64,000 nt of DNA, from positions 1,116,001 to 1,180,000 of the forward strand of contig NZ_QRDQ01000007.1 in the NCBI RefSeq assembly GCF_003385895.1. The letters are read 5' to 3'. The stretch's first letter is position 1; the number at the start of each line of letters is the position of its first letter. Shown here piece after piece: positions 56,880 to 64,000 of the stretch. Position numbers and translations under genes: made by a program. The stretch is from Flavobacterium cutihirudinis (GTDB lineage Bacteria > Bacteroidota > Bacteroidia > Flavobacteriales > Flavobacteriaceae). A model generated the notes under the pieces. That model ran no database searches, was not told the origin of the DNA, and saw only the letters and a list, made by a program, of their open reading frames with translations.

Positions 56880-56925
56880 CAAAAAAAAACTCCTTAAATT
56901 TCTTAAGGTTTTTTTTGGTGGTCCT
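56880..56925 (-). repeat. Remnant of the tRNA-Val 3' end plus terminator
   Basis: On the minus strand the sequence reads tRNA 3' end (CCACC A) followed by a decayed copy of the CTCCTTAA/TTAAGGAG terminator. It matches the 3' end and terminator of the intact tRNAs and then diverges. Together with tRNA copy 2 it brackets the DUF4304 gene as attachment-site-like direct repeats. Confidence 0.75.
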
Positions 56926-57005
56926 TACTAATCATTTTTTGCAGGATTTGAAAAAACTTGCAGTCATATAGATTGGATTTTTATTTGATAAATCAATAAT
57001 CATGT

Positions 57006-57779
57006 TTAAATTCCAAAAAGCTTTTTTAACCAACTCTGCTTTATATTTACAAATTTAATATTTGCTTCTGAGTCTTCTATTTCTTCAAGTTCAACATTAT
57101 ATTTCTTAGCAAATCTTTTTATATTATCGATGTAATGTTGGTTAATAGATGTCTCTGATTTAACTTGCTGTCGTCCATCAGGAAAATTAACTGTGTGAGT
57201 AGATTTTTGAGGATTTAATGCTTTTTTATAATGCTCTTTAATAATATTATTTCCTTTTTCAATTTGACCTGTGGTCATATAAAATGCAATAAGATAATAT
57301 GGTGACAAGGTAGGACTTATATACTTACTGTCTTTATCTAAAAAAAGTTGTAATTTTTCAAGGGAATCATAGTTCTCAAATATTGGTTTTAAGTATTTTT
57401 CAAGATCAGTTTTAATTTGCTCCGCTGTTTTTGAGGGATCAATATTTTTTGATAATGTGTACCAATGATCCCTTTTATGGGAAAATATTCCAAGACGATT
57501 GTATATAAAACAATCATAAGTTTTTGGAAATTCTAACGGTATTACTTTATCATCAACAATTGAAGATATTTCTGCATTATAAAAACCGAAATTAAATGTA
57601 AAGTCAATACTGTCATTATATGAATTCCATTGGCTTTTCTGAACATTGAAGCATTGGATTACATTATTAGTCTGCTTTGAAAAATGAAGAGCCTTACGTT
57701 TGAATCCAGATTTCTTGAAAAAAGGTATAATTATTTCTTTGCAAATTATGTCAAAGTCAGTTTTTAAATTTTCATTCAT
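57006..57779 (-). CDS. DUF4304 domain protein on a possible tRNA-associated insertion
   Basis: The 257-residue cytoplasmic protein has the DUF4304 pattern at its N-terminus (IIPFFKKSGFKRKALHFSKQ, NVIQCFNVQKSQ, FTFNFGFY) and a helical C-terminal half. DUF4304 has no known function. The gene lies between tRNA-Val copy 2 (with terminator) and the remnant 3' end at 56880-56925, so it looks like inserted cargo. No recombinase gene is present. Confidence 0.85.
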   Translation of the reverse strand: MNENLKTDFDIICKEIIIPFFKKSGFKRKALHFSKQTNNVIQCFNVQKSQWNSYNDSIDFTFNFGFYNAEISSIVDDKVIPLEFPKTYDCFIYNRLGIFSHKRDHWYTLSKNIDPSKTAEQIKTDLEKYLKPIFENYDSLEKLQLFLDKDSKYISPTLSPYYLIAFYMTTGQIEKGNNIIKEHYKKALNPQKSTHTVNFPDGRQQVKSETSINQHYIDNIKRFAKKYNVELEEIEDSEANIKFVNIKQSWLKKLFGI

Positions 57780-57825
57780 AGTTTGATTGGATTAATACAA
57801 AGAAGTTGTGAAGACAAATTTAAAC

Positions 57826-57857
57826 AAAAAAACTCCTTAATTTCTTAAGGAGTTTCT
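57826..57857 (-). terminator. Terminator of tRNA-Val copy 2
   Basis: Same CTCCTTAA/TTAAGGAG stem as after copy 1. On the minus strand it is followed by T residues. Confidence 0.8.
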
Positions 57858-57935
57858 TGGTGGGCGATGAGGGGTTCGAACCCCCGACCCCCTCGGTGTA
57901 AACGAGGTGCTCTGAACCAGCTGAGCTAATCGCCC
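57858..57935 (-). tRNA. tRNA-Val (anticodon UAC), copy 2
   Basis: Sequence identical to copy 1 over the 78 bases by eye, with anticodon TAC and encoded CCA. The upstream flank is also conserved for about 85 bases, so the duplication includes the promoter. Confidence 0.97.
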
Positions 57936-57973
57936 TATTTTACTAGGTTGCTATCATTTCGTGATTGCGAGTG

Positions 57974-58003
57974 CAAATATATATCTAGATTTTGTATTTG
58001 CAA
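57974..58003 (-). promoter_or_regulatory. Promoter of tRNA-Val copy 2
   Basis: On the minus strand TTG (58001-58003), a 19-nt spacer and TATATTTG (57974-57981) are the same as for copy 1. Confidence 0.85.
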
Positions 58004-58146
58004 GTGTTTTTGGTGAAAAAAATGTAAATATTTCCGGTTAAATATTTAGAGTTCTATTTTCCAGTAAATTAAAAACCAAATAAAAATCTCGATTTTCTTA
58101 AATTTAGTTAAAAACAGAGAACTCAAAAGCTAATTAAAAATATTCT

Positions 58147-58177
58147 TTTGTATTCACTTGCTATAATCATACCTTTG
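58147..58177 (+). promoter_or_regulatory. Promoter of the ABC exporter gene
   Basis: TTTG (58147-58150), a 19-nt spacer and TACCTTTG (58170-58177) match the Bacteroidota consensus exactly. The start codon at 58200 is 22 nt downstream. Confidence 0.85.
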
Positions 58178-58199
58178 TATACCTTAATTGTATATTCAA

Positions 58200-59990
58200 A
58201 TGGCTAGATTTCAAGAAAACGATTTACCGAAAGCTAAATTAGACTCTAACTCCCTTCAAAAAGCACTCCGAATTTTTAAATATGCCAAGAACCACAAATG
58301 GAAATTTTTCCTTGGCTTGATTTTCCTTTTATTAACCAGCGCCACTGCCCTAGCCTTTCCTAAATTAATGGGAATGCTTGTTGACTGTGTAACGAATAAA
58401 GATCTTGACAAAGCAAATGAAATTGCCATTGCATTAATGGGAATTTTAACTTTGCAGGCGATTTTCTCTTTTTTCAGAATTTCCCTTTTTGTGAATTTTA
58501 CAGAAAATTCATTGTCAAACATTCGTTTTGCATTGTATGAAAACCTGGTAAAATTGCCAATGTCTTTCTACTCTCAAAAACGTGTTGGTGAACTAAACAG
58601 CAGAATCAGTGCAGATATTTCGCAATTACAAGACACTTTTACCACAACAATCGCCGAATTCCTGCGTCAATTTATTTTAATTATTGGTGGATTTGTGATT
58701 TTAGGAAGCATCAGTCCAAAACTGACTTTAATGATGCTGGCTATCGTTCCTGTTGTTGCCGTTGCAGCAGTTATATTTGGAAGATTTATTCGTAAATACG
58801 GTAAAAAAACACAAGATAAAGTGGCAGAAAGTCAGGTAATTGTTGAAGAAACATTACAAGGAATCAGCAATGTTAAGGCTTTTGCGAATGAATGGTACGA
58901 AATTCAGCGTTATAAAAATAAAATAAAAGAAATTGTAAAAATTGCCATAAAAGGCGGACAATACAGAGGTTATTTTGCTTCGTTTATCATTTTATGCCTT
59001 TTTGGCTGTGTAGTTGCTGTCGTTTGGTACGGAATTACTTTGACAATTAGAGGCGAAGTTGAAGGCGTAGGGGATTTGATTTCTTTTGTTCTTTATACTA
59101 CTTTTATTGGTGCTTCTTTTGGAGGAATTGCCGAAATGTATGCTCAGATTCAAAAAGCAGTTGGGGCAACTGAACGTGTTTTTGAACTTTTAGAAGAAAC
59201 TCCGGAAGAAATCAATACAAATTCAAAAGTACATACAATAGAAAAAATAAAAGGAAATGTTACTTTTAAAAATGTTGCATTCCATTATCCTTCAAGAAAA
59301 GAAGTTCAGGTTTTAAAAGATGTAAATTTCTCAGCTGAATTTGGACAAAAAATTGCGATTGTTGGACCAAGTGGAGCCGGAAAATCGACTATTTCGTCTT
59401 TATTACTGCGTTTCTACGATATTACGTCTGGAGAAATTTTAGTTGATGGGAAAAATATTCATGACTATGATTTAGAAAATCTGCGTGGAAATATGAGTAT
59501 TGTGCCTCAGGATGTAATTTTATTTGGAGGAACAATAAGAGAAAATATTGCGTATGGAAAACCAGATGCTTCAGACGAAGAAATTATAGCGGCAGCAAAA
59601 CAAGCAAATGCTTTTAATTTTATAGAAGGTTTCCCAGAAAAATTTGAAACCTTAGTTGGAGAACGCGGCGTAAAATTATCCGGCGGACAACGTCAGCGTA
59701 TTGCTATTGCGAGAGCTTTGCTTAAAAATCCAAGTATTTTGATTTTAGATGAAGCAACATCATCATTAGATAGCGAAAGCGAAAAACTGGTTCAAGAAGC
59801 TTTAGAAGTTTTAATGGAAGGAAGAACAAGCATTATCATCGCTCACCGTTTGTCAACTATTAGAAATGCAGATAAAATCTTAGTTTTAGACAACGGAAAA
59901 ATTTCCGAAGAAGGAACGCATCAGGAATTAATAAACCTTGAAAACGGAATTTATAAAAACTTAAGCAATTTACAGTTTAGTAATTCTTAA
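58200..59990 (+). CDS. ABC exporter, fused permease and ATPase (MsbA-like)
   Basis: The 596-residue protein has six TM helices (about 30-330). A nucleotide-binding domain follows with Walker A GPSGAGKST, Q loop (VPQDVILF), signature LSGGQRQRIAIARALL and Walker B ILILDEATSSLD. It is a half-transporter that dimerises and exports lipids or drugs across the inner membrane. ATG 58200 is used, because the upstream TTG at 58188 lies within the predicted 5'-UTR. Its promoter is one of the best in the window. Confidence 0.93.
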   Translation: MARFQENDLPKAKLDSNSLQKALRIFKYAKNHKWKFFLGLIFLLLTSATALAFPKLMGMLVDCVTNKDLDKANEIAIALMGILTLQAIFSFFRISLFVNFTENSLSNIRFALYENLVKLPMSFYSQKRVGELNSRISADISQLQDTFTTTIAEFLRQFILIIGGFVILGSISPKLTLMMLAIVPVVAVAAVIFGRFIRKYGKKTQDKVAESQVIVEETLQGISNVKAFANEWYEIQRYKNKIKEIVKIAIKGGQYRGYFASFIILCLFGCVVAVVWYGITLTIRGEVEGVGDLISFVLYTTFIGASFGGIAEMYAQIQKAVGATERVFELLEETPEEINTNSKVHTIEKIKGNVTFKNVAFHYPSRKEVQVLKDVNFSAEFGQKIAIVGPSGAGKSTISSLLLRFYDITSGEILVDGKNIHDYDLENLRGNMSIVPQDVILFGGTIRENIAYGKPDASDEEIIAAAKQANAFNFIEGFPEKFETLVGERGVKLSGGQRQRIAIARALLKNPSILILDEATSSLDSESEKLVQEALEVLMEGRTSIIIAHRLSTIRNADKILVLDNGKISEEGTHQELINLENGIYKNLSNLQFSNS

Positions 59991-60015
59991 GAAATTTCAA
60001 ATTCCAATTACAAAA

Positions 60016-60049
60016 CAAACCCGACAGATTTTAAAACCTGTCGGGTTTG
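60016..60049 (+). repeat. Palindromic repeat, ACCCGACAG family (copy 2), terminator-like
   Basis: CAAACCCGACAG (60016-60027) pairs with CTGTCGGGTTTG (60038-60049), followed by T residues. The same palindrome is at 2371-2404. Confidence 0.8.
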
Positions 60050-60059
60050 TTTTGTTTAA

Positions 60060-60177
60060 TGACCATTGTAAATCGGATTGAAGTCCGTCTCTAAAATATA
60101 AAGCGAGCCAAAAGTTTTTTTTAAAAGTTCCGAAGGAACGAACCATATTGTAGAGCTGGACTTCAGTCCAGTTTACA
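60060..60177. repeat. Dispersed-looking element with GGATTGAAGTCCG and GGACTTCAGTCC ends
   Basis: The segment begins TTGTAAATCGGATTGAAGTC and ends with TGGACTTCAGTCCAGTTTAC, in inverted orientation. It has TCCGAAGGAACGAACCATAT in the centre. It has no coding potential. I recall this type of segment as repeated in Flavobacterium genomes, but only one copy is in this window. Confidence 0.55.
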
Positions 60178-60196
60178 CAAAGAATATTAAAAACAA

Positions 60197-60231
60197 AAAA
60201 AGGGCTCCAATTTTTAATTGGAGCCCTTTAT
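60197..60231. terminator. Terminator between the ABC and proline dehydrogenase genes
   Basis: The stem AGGGCTCCAATT / AATTGGAGCCCT has A and T runs on either side and ends the minus-strand proline dehydrogenase gene. Confidence 0.85.
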
Positions 60232-60265
60232 ATATAAACTATAAACTGAGACAGAAAACTGAAAA

Positions 60266-61435
60266 TTATTTCCCTTTTCTACGTTTACGTTCTGCTTTAA
60301 TCATAGATAATTCGCGACTTGTTTGTCCTGCTACAGAAGTGTTTTCTTCTGCACGACGAATAAGGTATGGCATAACATCTTTTACAGGACCAAATGGCAA
60401 ATATTTTGCAACATTATAACCGTTTTCCGCCAAGTTGTAACTAATGTTATCGCTCATTCCGTACAATTGACCGAACCAGATTCTGTTATCATTTTTAGAG
60501 ATACCTCTTTGCGCCATCATTTCCATTAGTTTGTACGAACTCAATTCGTTGTGAGTTCCGGCAAAAATGGCCATTTTTTCGATGTGATCTAACATATAAT
60601 GTACAGCAGCATCATAATTTACATCAGTTGCTTCTTTAGAAACACAAATTGGAGAAACATATCCTTTTTCTTCTGCGCGTTTGTTTTCTTTTTCCATGTA
60701 AGCACCACGAACTAGTTTCATTCCGATATAGAAACCTTCATTTTTGGCAACTTCATGTAGTTTTTTCAAATAATCCAAACGATCCCAACGGTACATTTGC
60801 AAAGTATTGAATATAATGGCTTTTTCTTTGTTGTATTTGCGCATCATGTCAGTTACTAAATCATCAGCAGCGTCTTGCATCCAGCTTTCTTCACCATCAA
60901 TAAGTAGAGCTACATCTTTTTTGTGTGCTTCACTGCAAATTTTATCAAAACGAGCCACTACTCTATCCCATTCAGCTTGTTCAGAAGGATTTAAAGTTTG
61001 TTTTTCTCCTAGTTTTTCATACAATTCGAAACGGCCTAATCCGGTTGGTTTAAATACCGCAAACGGAATTGCAAGGCGTTCTTTTGCAAATTCCACAGTT
61101 CTTAATGTCATTTCAAGAGCAGCATCAAACTGTTCTTCTTCTTCTTTTCCTTCAACAGAATAATCCAACACCGATGAAACGCCTTTAGTATACATTTTAT
61201 CTACTACAGTAAGACAATCATTCTCGTTTACACCACCACAAAAGTGATCAAAAACAGTGGCACGAATTAACCCTTCAACAGGAAGATGCGCTTTAATAGC
61301 GAAATTAGTAACAGCGGTTCCAATTCTAACAAGAGGTTCACTGTCAATCATTTTAAAAAGAAAATAGGCTCTGTCAAGTTCGGTATCACTTTTTAGTGAA
61401 AATGCAACTTGAGTGTTATCGAATATTTTTTCCAT
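60266..61435 (-). CDS. Proline dehydrogenase (monofunctional PRODH)
   Basis: The 389-residue protein is the FAD-dependent first enzyme of proline breakdown. The barrel motifs are KLVRGAYMEKENKRAEE and a final segment with the catalytic Arg pair (YLIRRAEENTSV). It lacks the P5C dehydrogenase domain of bifunctional PutA, so the second enzyme is encoded elsewhere. It probably associates with the inner membrane through quinone. It is a single gene divergent from aroB. Confidence 0.92.
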   Translation of the reverse strand: MEKIFDNTQVAFSLKSDTELDRAYFLFKMIDSEPLVRIGTAVTNFAIKAHLPVEGLIRATVFDHFCGGVNENDCLTVVDKMYTKGVSSVLDYSVEGKEEEEQFDAALEMTLRTVEFAKERLAIPFAVFKPTGLGRFELYEKLGEKQTLNPSEQAEWDRVVARFDKICSEAHKKDVALLIDGEESWMQDAADDLVTDMMRKYNKEKAIIFNTLQMYRWDRLDYLKKLHEVAKNEGFYIGMKLVRGAYMEKENKRAEEKGYVSPICVSKEATDVNYDAAVHYMLDHIEKMAIFAGTHNELSSYKLMEMMAQRGISKNDNRIWFGQLYGMSDNISYNLAENGYNVAKYLPFGPVKDVMPYLIRRAEENTSVAGQTSRELSMIKAERKRRKGK

Positions 61436-61452
61436 TAAGTTTAGTTTTTATG

Positions 61453-61460
61453 CAAAGATA
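61453..61460 (-). promoter_or_regulatory. -7 element of the proline dehydrogenase gene
   Basis: On the minus strand TATCTTTG matches TAnnTTTG, 17 nt before the start codon. No -33 is clear. Confidence 0.45.
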
Positions 61461-61701
61461 AAGACTGTTTTGAATAATGTTTAATAAACGATATCATATT
61501 TTTGCATATTTTTAGTTAAAGTTGTATTTTGACGTAAAAGTTTACAGAATTAGAAAAGCGTCTCTTTTAAAGAGCTATAAATGCCATTCTAGGATTTAAT
61601 AAGTCAGGAAAATCAAGACTTATTCAACAAATTAGAGTTAAAATTTGAATATTATTACGTCAAAAATGCCGTATTTTGCGTTTTAAAATAACCGAAGAAG
61701 T

Positions 61702-62769
61702 ATGAAATCTATTCAAGCCAATAATTATCTGGTGCATTTTAACCAAAATGCATACGAAGCATTAAATAATCATTTAAGAGAAAATAAATATTCAAATATC
61801 TTTATAATAGTAGATGAGCATACAAATGAGCACTGTCTTCCTAAATTTATTCCAATGCTGGAAACAGATTTATCCATCGAAATTATTGAATTTGAAGCTG
61901 GTGAAGCCAATAAAAATATTGAAACCTGTATAGAAATCTGGAACATATTAACGGAACTTGGTGCTGATAGAAAATCGCTTATTATTAATGTTGGAGGTGG
62001 TGTTGTTACTGATTTAGGAGGTTTTGTTGCTTCTACTTTTAAAAGAGGTGTTAACTTTATAAATGTACCAACTACTTTATTGTCTATGGTTGATGCTTCT
62101 GTTGGAGGAAAAACGGGTGTTGACTTAGGGAATCTTAAAAACCAAATTGGAGTAATTAACGTTCCTCAAATGGTTTTGATTGATACAGAATATTTAGAAA
62201 CTTTGCCACAAACCGAGATGCGTTCCGGTTTAGCTGAAATGCTAAAGCATGGTCTAATTTACGATGCTCCGTACTGGCGACAGTTTTCAGATTTAAAATC
62301 GATTGTTTTTGATGAATTGGATCAGTTAATTTATCGTTCAGTTGAAATTAAAAATGAAATTGTTATTCAGGATCCAACAGAGAAAAATATTCGTAAAGCA
62401 TTAAACTTCGGACATACATTAGGACATGCTATTGAAGGATATTTTTTAGAAAGTGAAGAAAAAACAACTTTATTGCACGGCGAAGCCATTGCTGCCGGAA
62501 TGATTTTGGAAGCTTATATTTCACTAAAGCAAAATCTTATCTCAGAAGAAGAATACAGAGAAATTAAAACCGTAATAAAAGGTATCTACGACGACATCAT
62601 TTTTGAGGAAAATGACATTGATCCGATACTTGAATTGCTGATTCATGACAAAAAAAATGAATATGGTTTAATTCAATTTGCGCTTATTGAAGGAATCGGA
62701 AAAATAAAGATTAACCAATCTGTTGAAAATAAATTGATTCTAGAAGCGTTTGAGGATTATAAATCTTAA
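61702..62769 (+). CDS. aroB: 3-dehydroquinate synthase
   Basis: The 355-residue protein converts DAHP to 3-dehydroquinate in the shikimate pathway. NAD-binding and active-site blocks are clear: NVGGGVVTDLGGFVASTFKRG, the metal ligands in AEMLKHGLIYD and GHTLGHAIEG, and LLHGEAIAAGM. The length is usual for the family. It is divergent from proline dehydrogenase, and speA follows after about 300 bases. Confidence 0.95.
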   Translation: MKSIQANNYLVHFNQNAYEALNNHLRENKYSNIFIIVDEHTNEHCLPKFIPMLETDLSIEIIEFEAGEANKNIETCIEIWNILTELGADRKSLIINVGGGVVTDLGGFVASTFKRGVNFINVPTTLLSMVDASVGGKTGVDLGNLKNQIGVINVPQMVLIDTEYLETLPQTEMRSGLAEMLKHGLIYDAPYWRQFSDLKSIVFDELDQLIYRSVEIKNEIVIQDPTEKNIRKALNFGHTLGHAIEGYFLESEEKTTLLHGEAIAAGMILEAYISLKQNLISEEEYREIKTVIKGIYDDIIFEENDIDPILELLIHDKKNEYGLIQFALIEGIGKIKINQSVENKLILEAFEDYKS

Positions 62770-62789
62770 ACTTTTTTTAATCAAAAGCA

Positions 62790-62821
62790 TTGCTTTAGGT
62801 ATATATTATTTTTTACATTTG
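62790..62821 (+). promoter_or_regulatory. Promoter of the speA transcript
   Basis: TTG (62790-62792), a 21-nt spacer and TACATTTG (62814-62821) fit the Bacteroidota consensus. The transcript would begin near 62827, about 240 bases before speA, giving a long leader. Confidence 0.6.
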
Positions 62822-62826
62822 CCACA

Positions 62827-63006
62827 ATGAAAACAAACAGTAAACAAAGACAATTCAGCTCTTACAGAAACCGTCTCAACAGTTCTTTATTAAGAATGTT
62901 GAACCGTTTTTATAATAGTAAAAGTCCGTTTTGTTTTGATGTTTTTCAATGCTCGAAGGCAGAACATGAAAAACTGCCCATTATATTCGCCAATATTAGA
63001 GTTTGA
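62827..63006 (+). CDS. Possible upstream ORF of speA, 59 aa
   Basis: A 59-codon ORF (ATG 62827, TGA 63004) encodes an Arg-rich basic N-terminal part (six Arg in all; SYRNRLNSSLLRMLNRFYNSK) and two Cys. It starts almost at the predicted transcript start, so it may be translated as a leaderless uORF or not at all. Its position before arginine decarboxylase and its Arg codons make it a candidate for regulation, but no terminator follows it. Confidence 0.4.
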   Translation: MKTNSKQRQFSSYRNRLNSSLLRMLNRFYNSKSPFCFDVFQCSKAEHEKLPIIFANIRV

Positions 63007-63068
63007 ATTTTAGATTTAGAACCGATAAACTAAATTTAAAAATTACAACTTATAATATTGAAATATAA

Positions 63069-64000
63069 ATGAATACAAAATATTCTGATCTAATTAATCA
63101 AACATATTACTTTCCACAAGAGGAATTTAAACTAAACAAAGACAACCTACAGTTTCACAACATCGATTTGATGAAATTGGTTGAACAATATGGTACCCCA
63201 TTAAAGTTTACCTACCTGCCTCAAATTTCTGAAAACATTAATAAGGCAAAAGCCTGGTTTAGAAAATCAATGGAAAAGAACAAGTACGAAGCAAAATATT
63301 ACTATTGCTATTGTACAAAAAGTTCTCATTTTGAGTATATTATGAATGAGGCATTTAAAAATAATATTCATATAGAAACATCATCAGCGTTTGATGTTAA
63401 TATTGTGGAAAACTTATTGGAGAATGGTAAAATCAACAAAAGTACTTATGTAATATGTAATGGTTTTAAAAGAGATGAGTACATATCTAATATCGCAAGA
63501 TTAATCAACAACGGACATAAAAACACTATTCCGATTATTGATAATTACGAAGAATTAGATTTGCTTCAGGCAGAAATCAAAGGAAAATTTAAAATTGGAA
63601 TTCGTATTGCTGCTGAGGAAGAGCCTAAATTTGAGTTTTATACCTCAAGATTAGGAATTGGATATAAAAATATCGTTTCGTTTTATAAAAAACAGATTCA
63701 GGAAAATGATAAACTGGAGCTTAAAATGCTTCACTTTTTCATTAATACCGGAATAAACGACACATCATATTATTGGAATGAGCTTGTAAAATGTATCAAA
63801 GTATACATTGCACTAAAAAAGGAATGTCCTACTCTTGATGGTTTGAACATTGGAGGTGGTTTTCCAATTAAAAACTCATTGGCGTTTGAATATGATTATC
63901 AATATATGATTGATGAAATTATCAATCAGATTAAAATCGCCTGCGATGAAGCAGAAGTAGATGTTCCTAATATTTTTACGGAATTTGGATCATTTACTGT
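63069..64000 (+). CDS. speA: Arginine decarboxylase, biosynthetic type (3' end outside window)
   Basis: The open frame runs from ATG 63069 to the end of the window (310 codons). It encodes an alanine-racemase-like (fold III) PLP barrel: KYYYCYCTKSSHFEYIMNE, then KIGIRIAAEEEPKFEF, HFFINTGIND and the glycine-rich LNIGGGFPIKNS. It decarboxylates arginine to agmatine for polyamine synthesis. The presumed C-terminal domain lies outside. It follows aroB and shares a long leader with a possible uORF. Confidence 0.9.
   Translation, partial: MNTKYSDLINQTYYFPQEEFKLNKDNLQFHNIDLMKLVEQYGTPLKFTYLPQISENINKAKAWFRKSMEKNKYEAKYYYCYCTKSSHFEYIMNEAFKNNIHIETSSAFDVNIVENLLENGKINKSTYVICNGFKRDEYISNIARLINNGHKNTIPIIDNYEELDLLQAEIKGKFKIGIRIAAEEEPKFEFYTSRLGIGYKNIVSFYKKQIQENDKLELKMLHFFINTGINDTSYYWNELVKCIKVYIALKKECPTLDGLNIGGGFPIKNSLAFEYDYQYMIDEIINQIKIACDEAEVDVPNIFTEFGSFT

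Overview
The window looks like a chromosomal segment of a Flavobacterium-type Bacteroidota. It is AT-rich and lacks Shine-Dalgarno-like sites. Several promoters match the Bacteroidota pattern TTG-N19-TAnnTTTG. Many secreted or lipoprotein genes have typical flavobacterial relatives. The window opens inside an M1 peptidase gene and closes inside an arginine decarboxylase gene.

Layout. 0-2.6 kb: two tandem M1 metallopeptidase paralogues followed by dispersed palindromic repeats. 2.6-4.2 kb: a large helical protein of unknown function. 4.3-12.5 kb: a branched-chain amino acid block, leuA-leuB, then a leader-peptide attenuator, then ilvD-ilvB-ilvN-ilvC. leuC, leuD and ilvA are not in the window. 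12.5-17.6 kb: a structured intergenic region, acetyl-CoA synthetase, and a convergent pair (DnaQ-like protein and cNMP/CBS/DUF294 protein) that may relate to acetate metabolism. 18-34 kb: mixed housekeeping genes, namely an MFS exporter, NDH-2, two helicases, an MscS channel, DUF885 lipoprotein, a fused 2-oxoacid dehydrogenase E1 and a 2OG-Fe(II) oxygenase. 34.6-39 kb: a colinear run with an eIF1/SUI1-like protein, a nucleoside phosphorylase, DinB, VOC, DUF4265, a substrate-binding-like protein and a transglutaminase-like protein. 39-46.5 kb: envelope and small regulatory genes. 46.7-49.3 kb: a chromate-type cluster in which the ChrB-like domain is fused to an AraC DNA-binding domain. 49.5-56.3 kb: PQQ-propeller, GNAT, ABM, an ECF sigma factor, an NTF2/DJ-1 fusion and an M28 peptidase. 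56.5-58 kb: two near-identical tRNA-Val(UAC) genes bracketing a DUF4304 gene. 58-64 kb: an MsbA-like ABC exporter, proline dehydrogenase, aroB and speA.

The strongest regulatory observation is the ilv attenuator. A 25-codon ORF holds 5 Ile and 6 Val codons, and a 15-bp antiterminator is mutually exclusive with an intrinsic terminator just before ilvD. Two further observations look like the same kind of event. A 109-aa orphan gene sits between perfect 27-bp copies of the 3' end of a helicase gene. A DUF4304 gene sits between copies of a tRNA 3' end plus terminator. Both resemble single-gene insertions that restore the 3' end of their target. Four families of dispersed palindromic repeats fill the intergenic spaces. 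No CRISPR array, transposase or prophage was seen.
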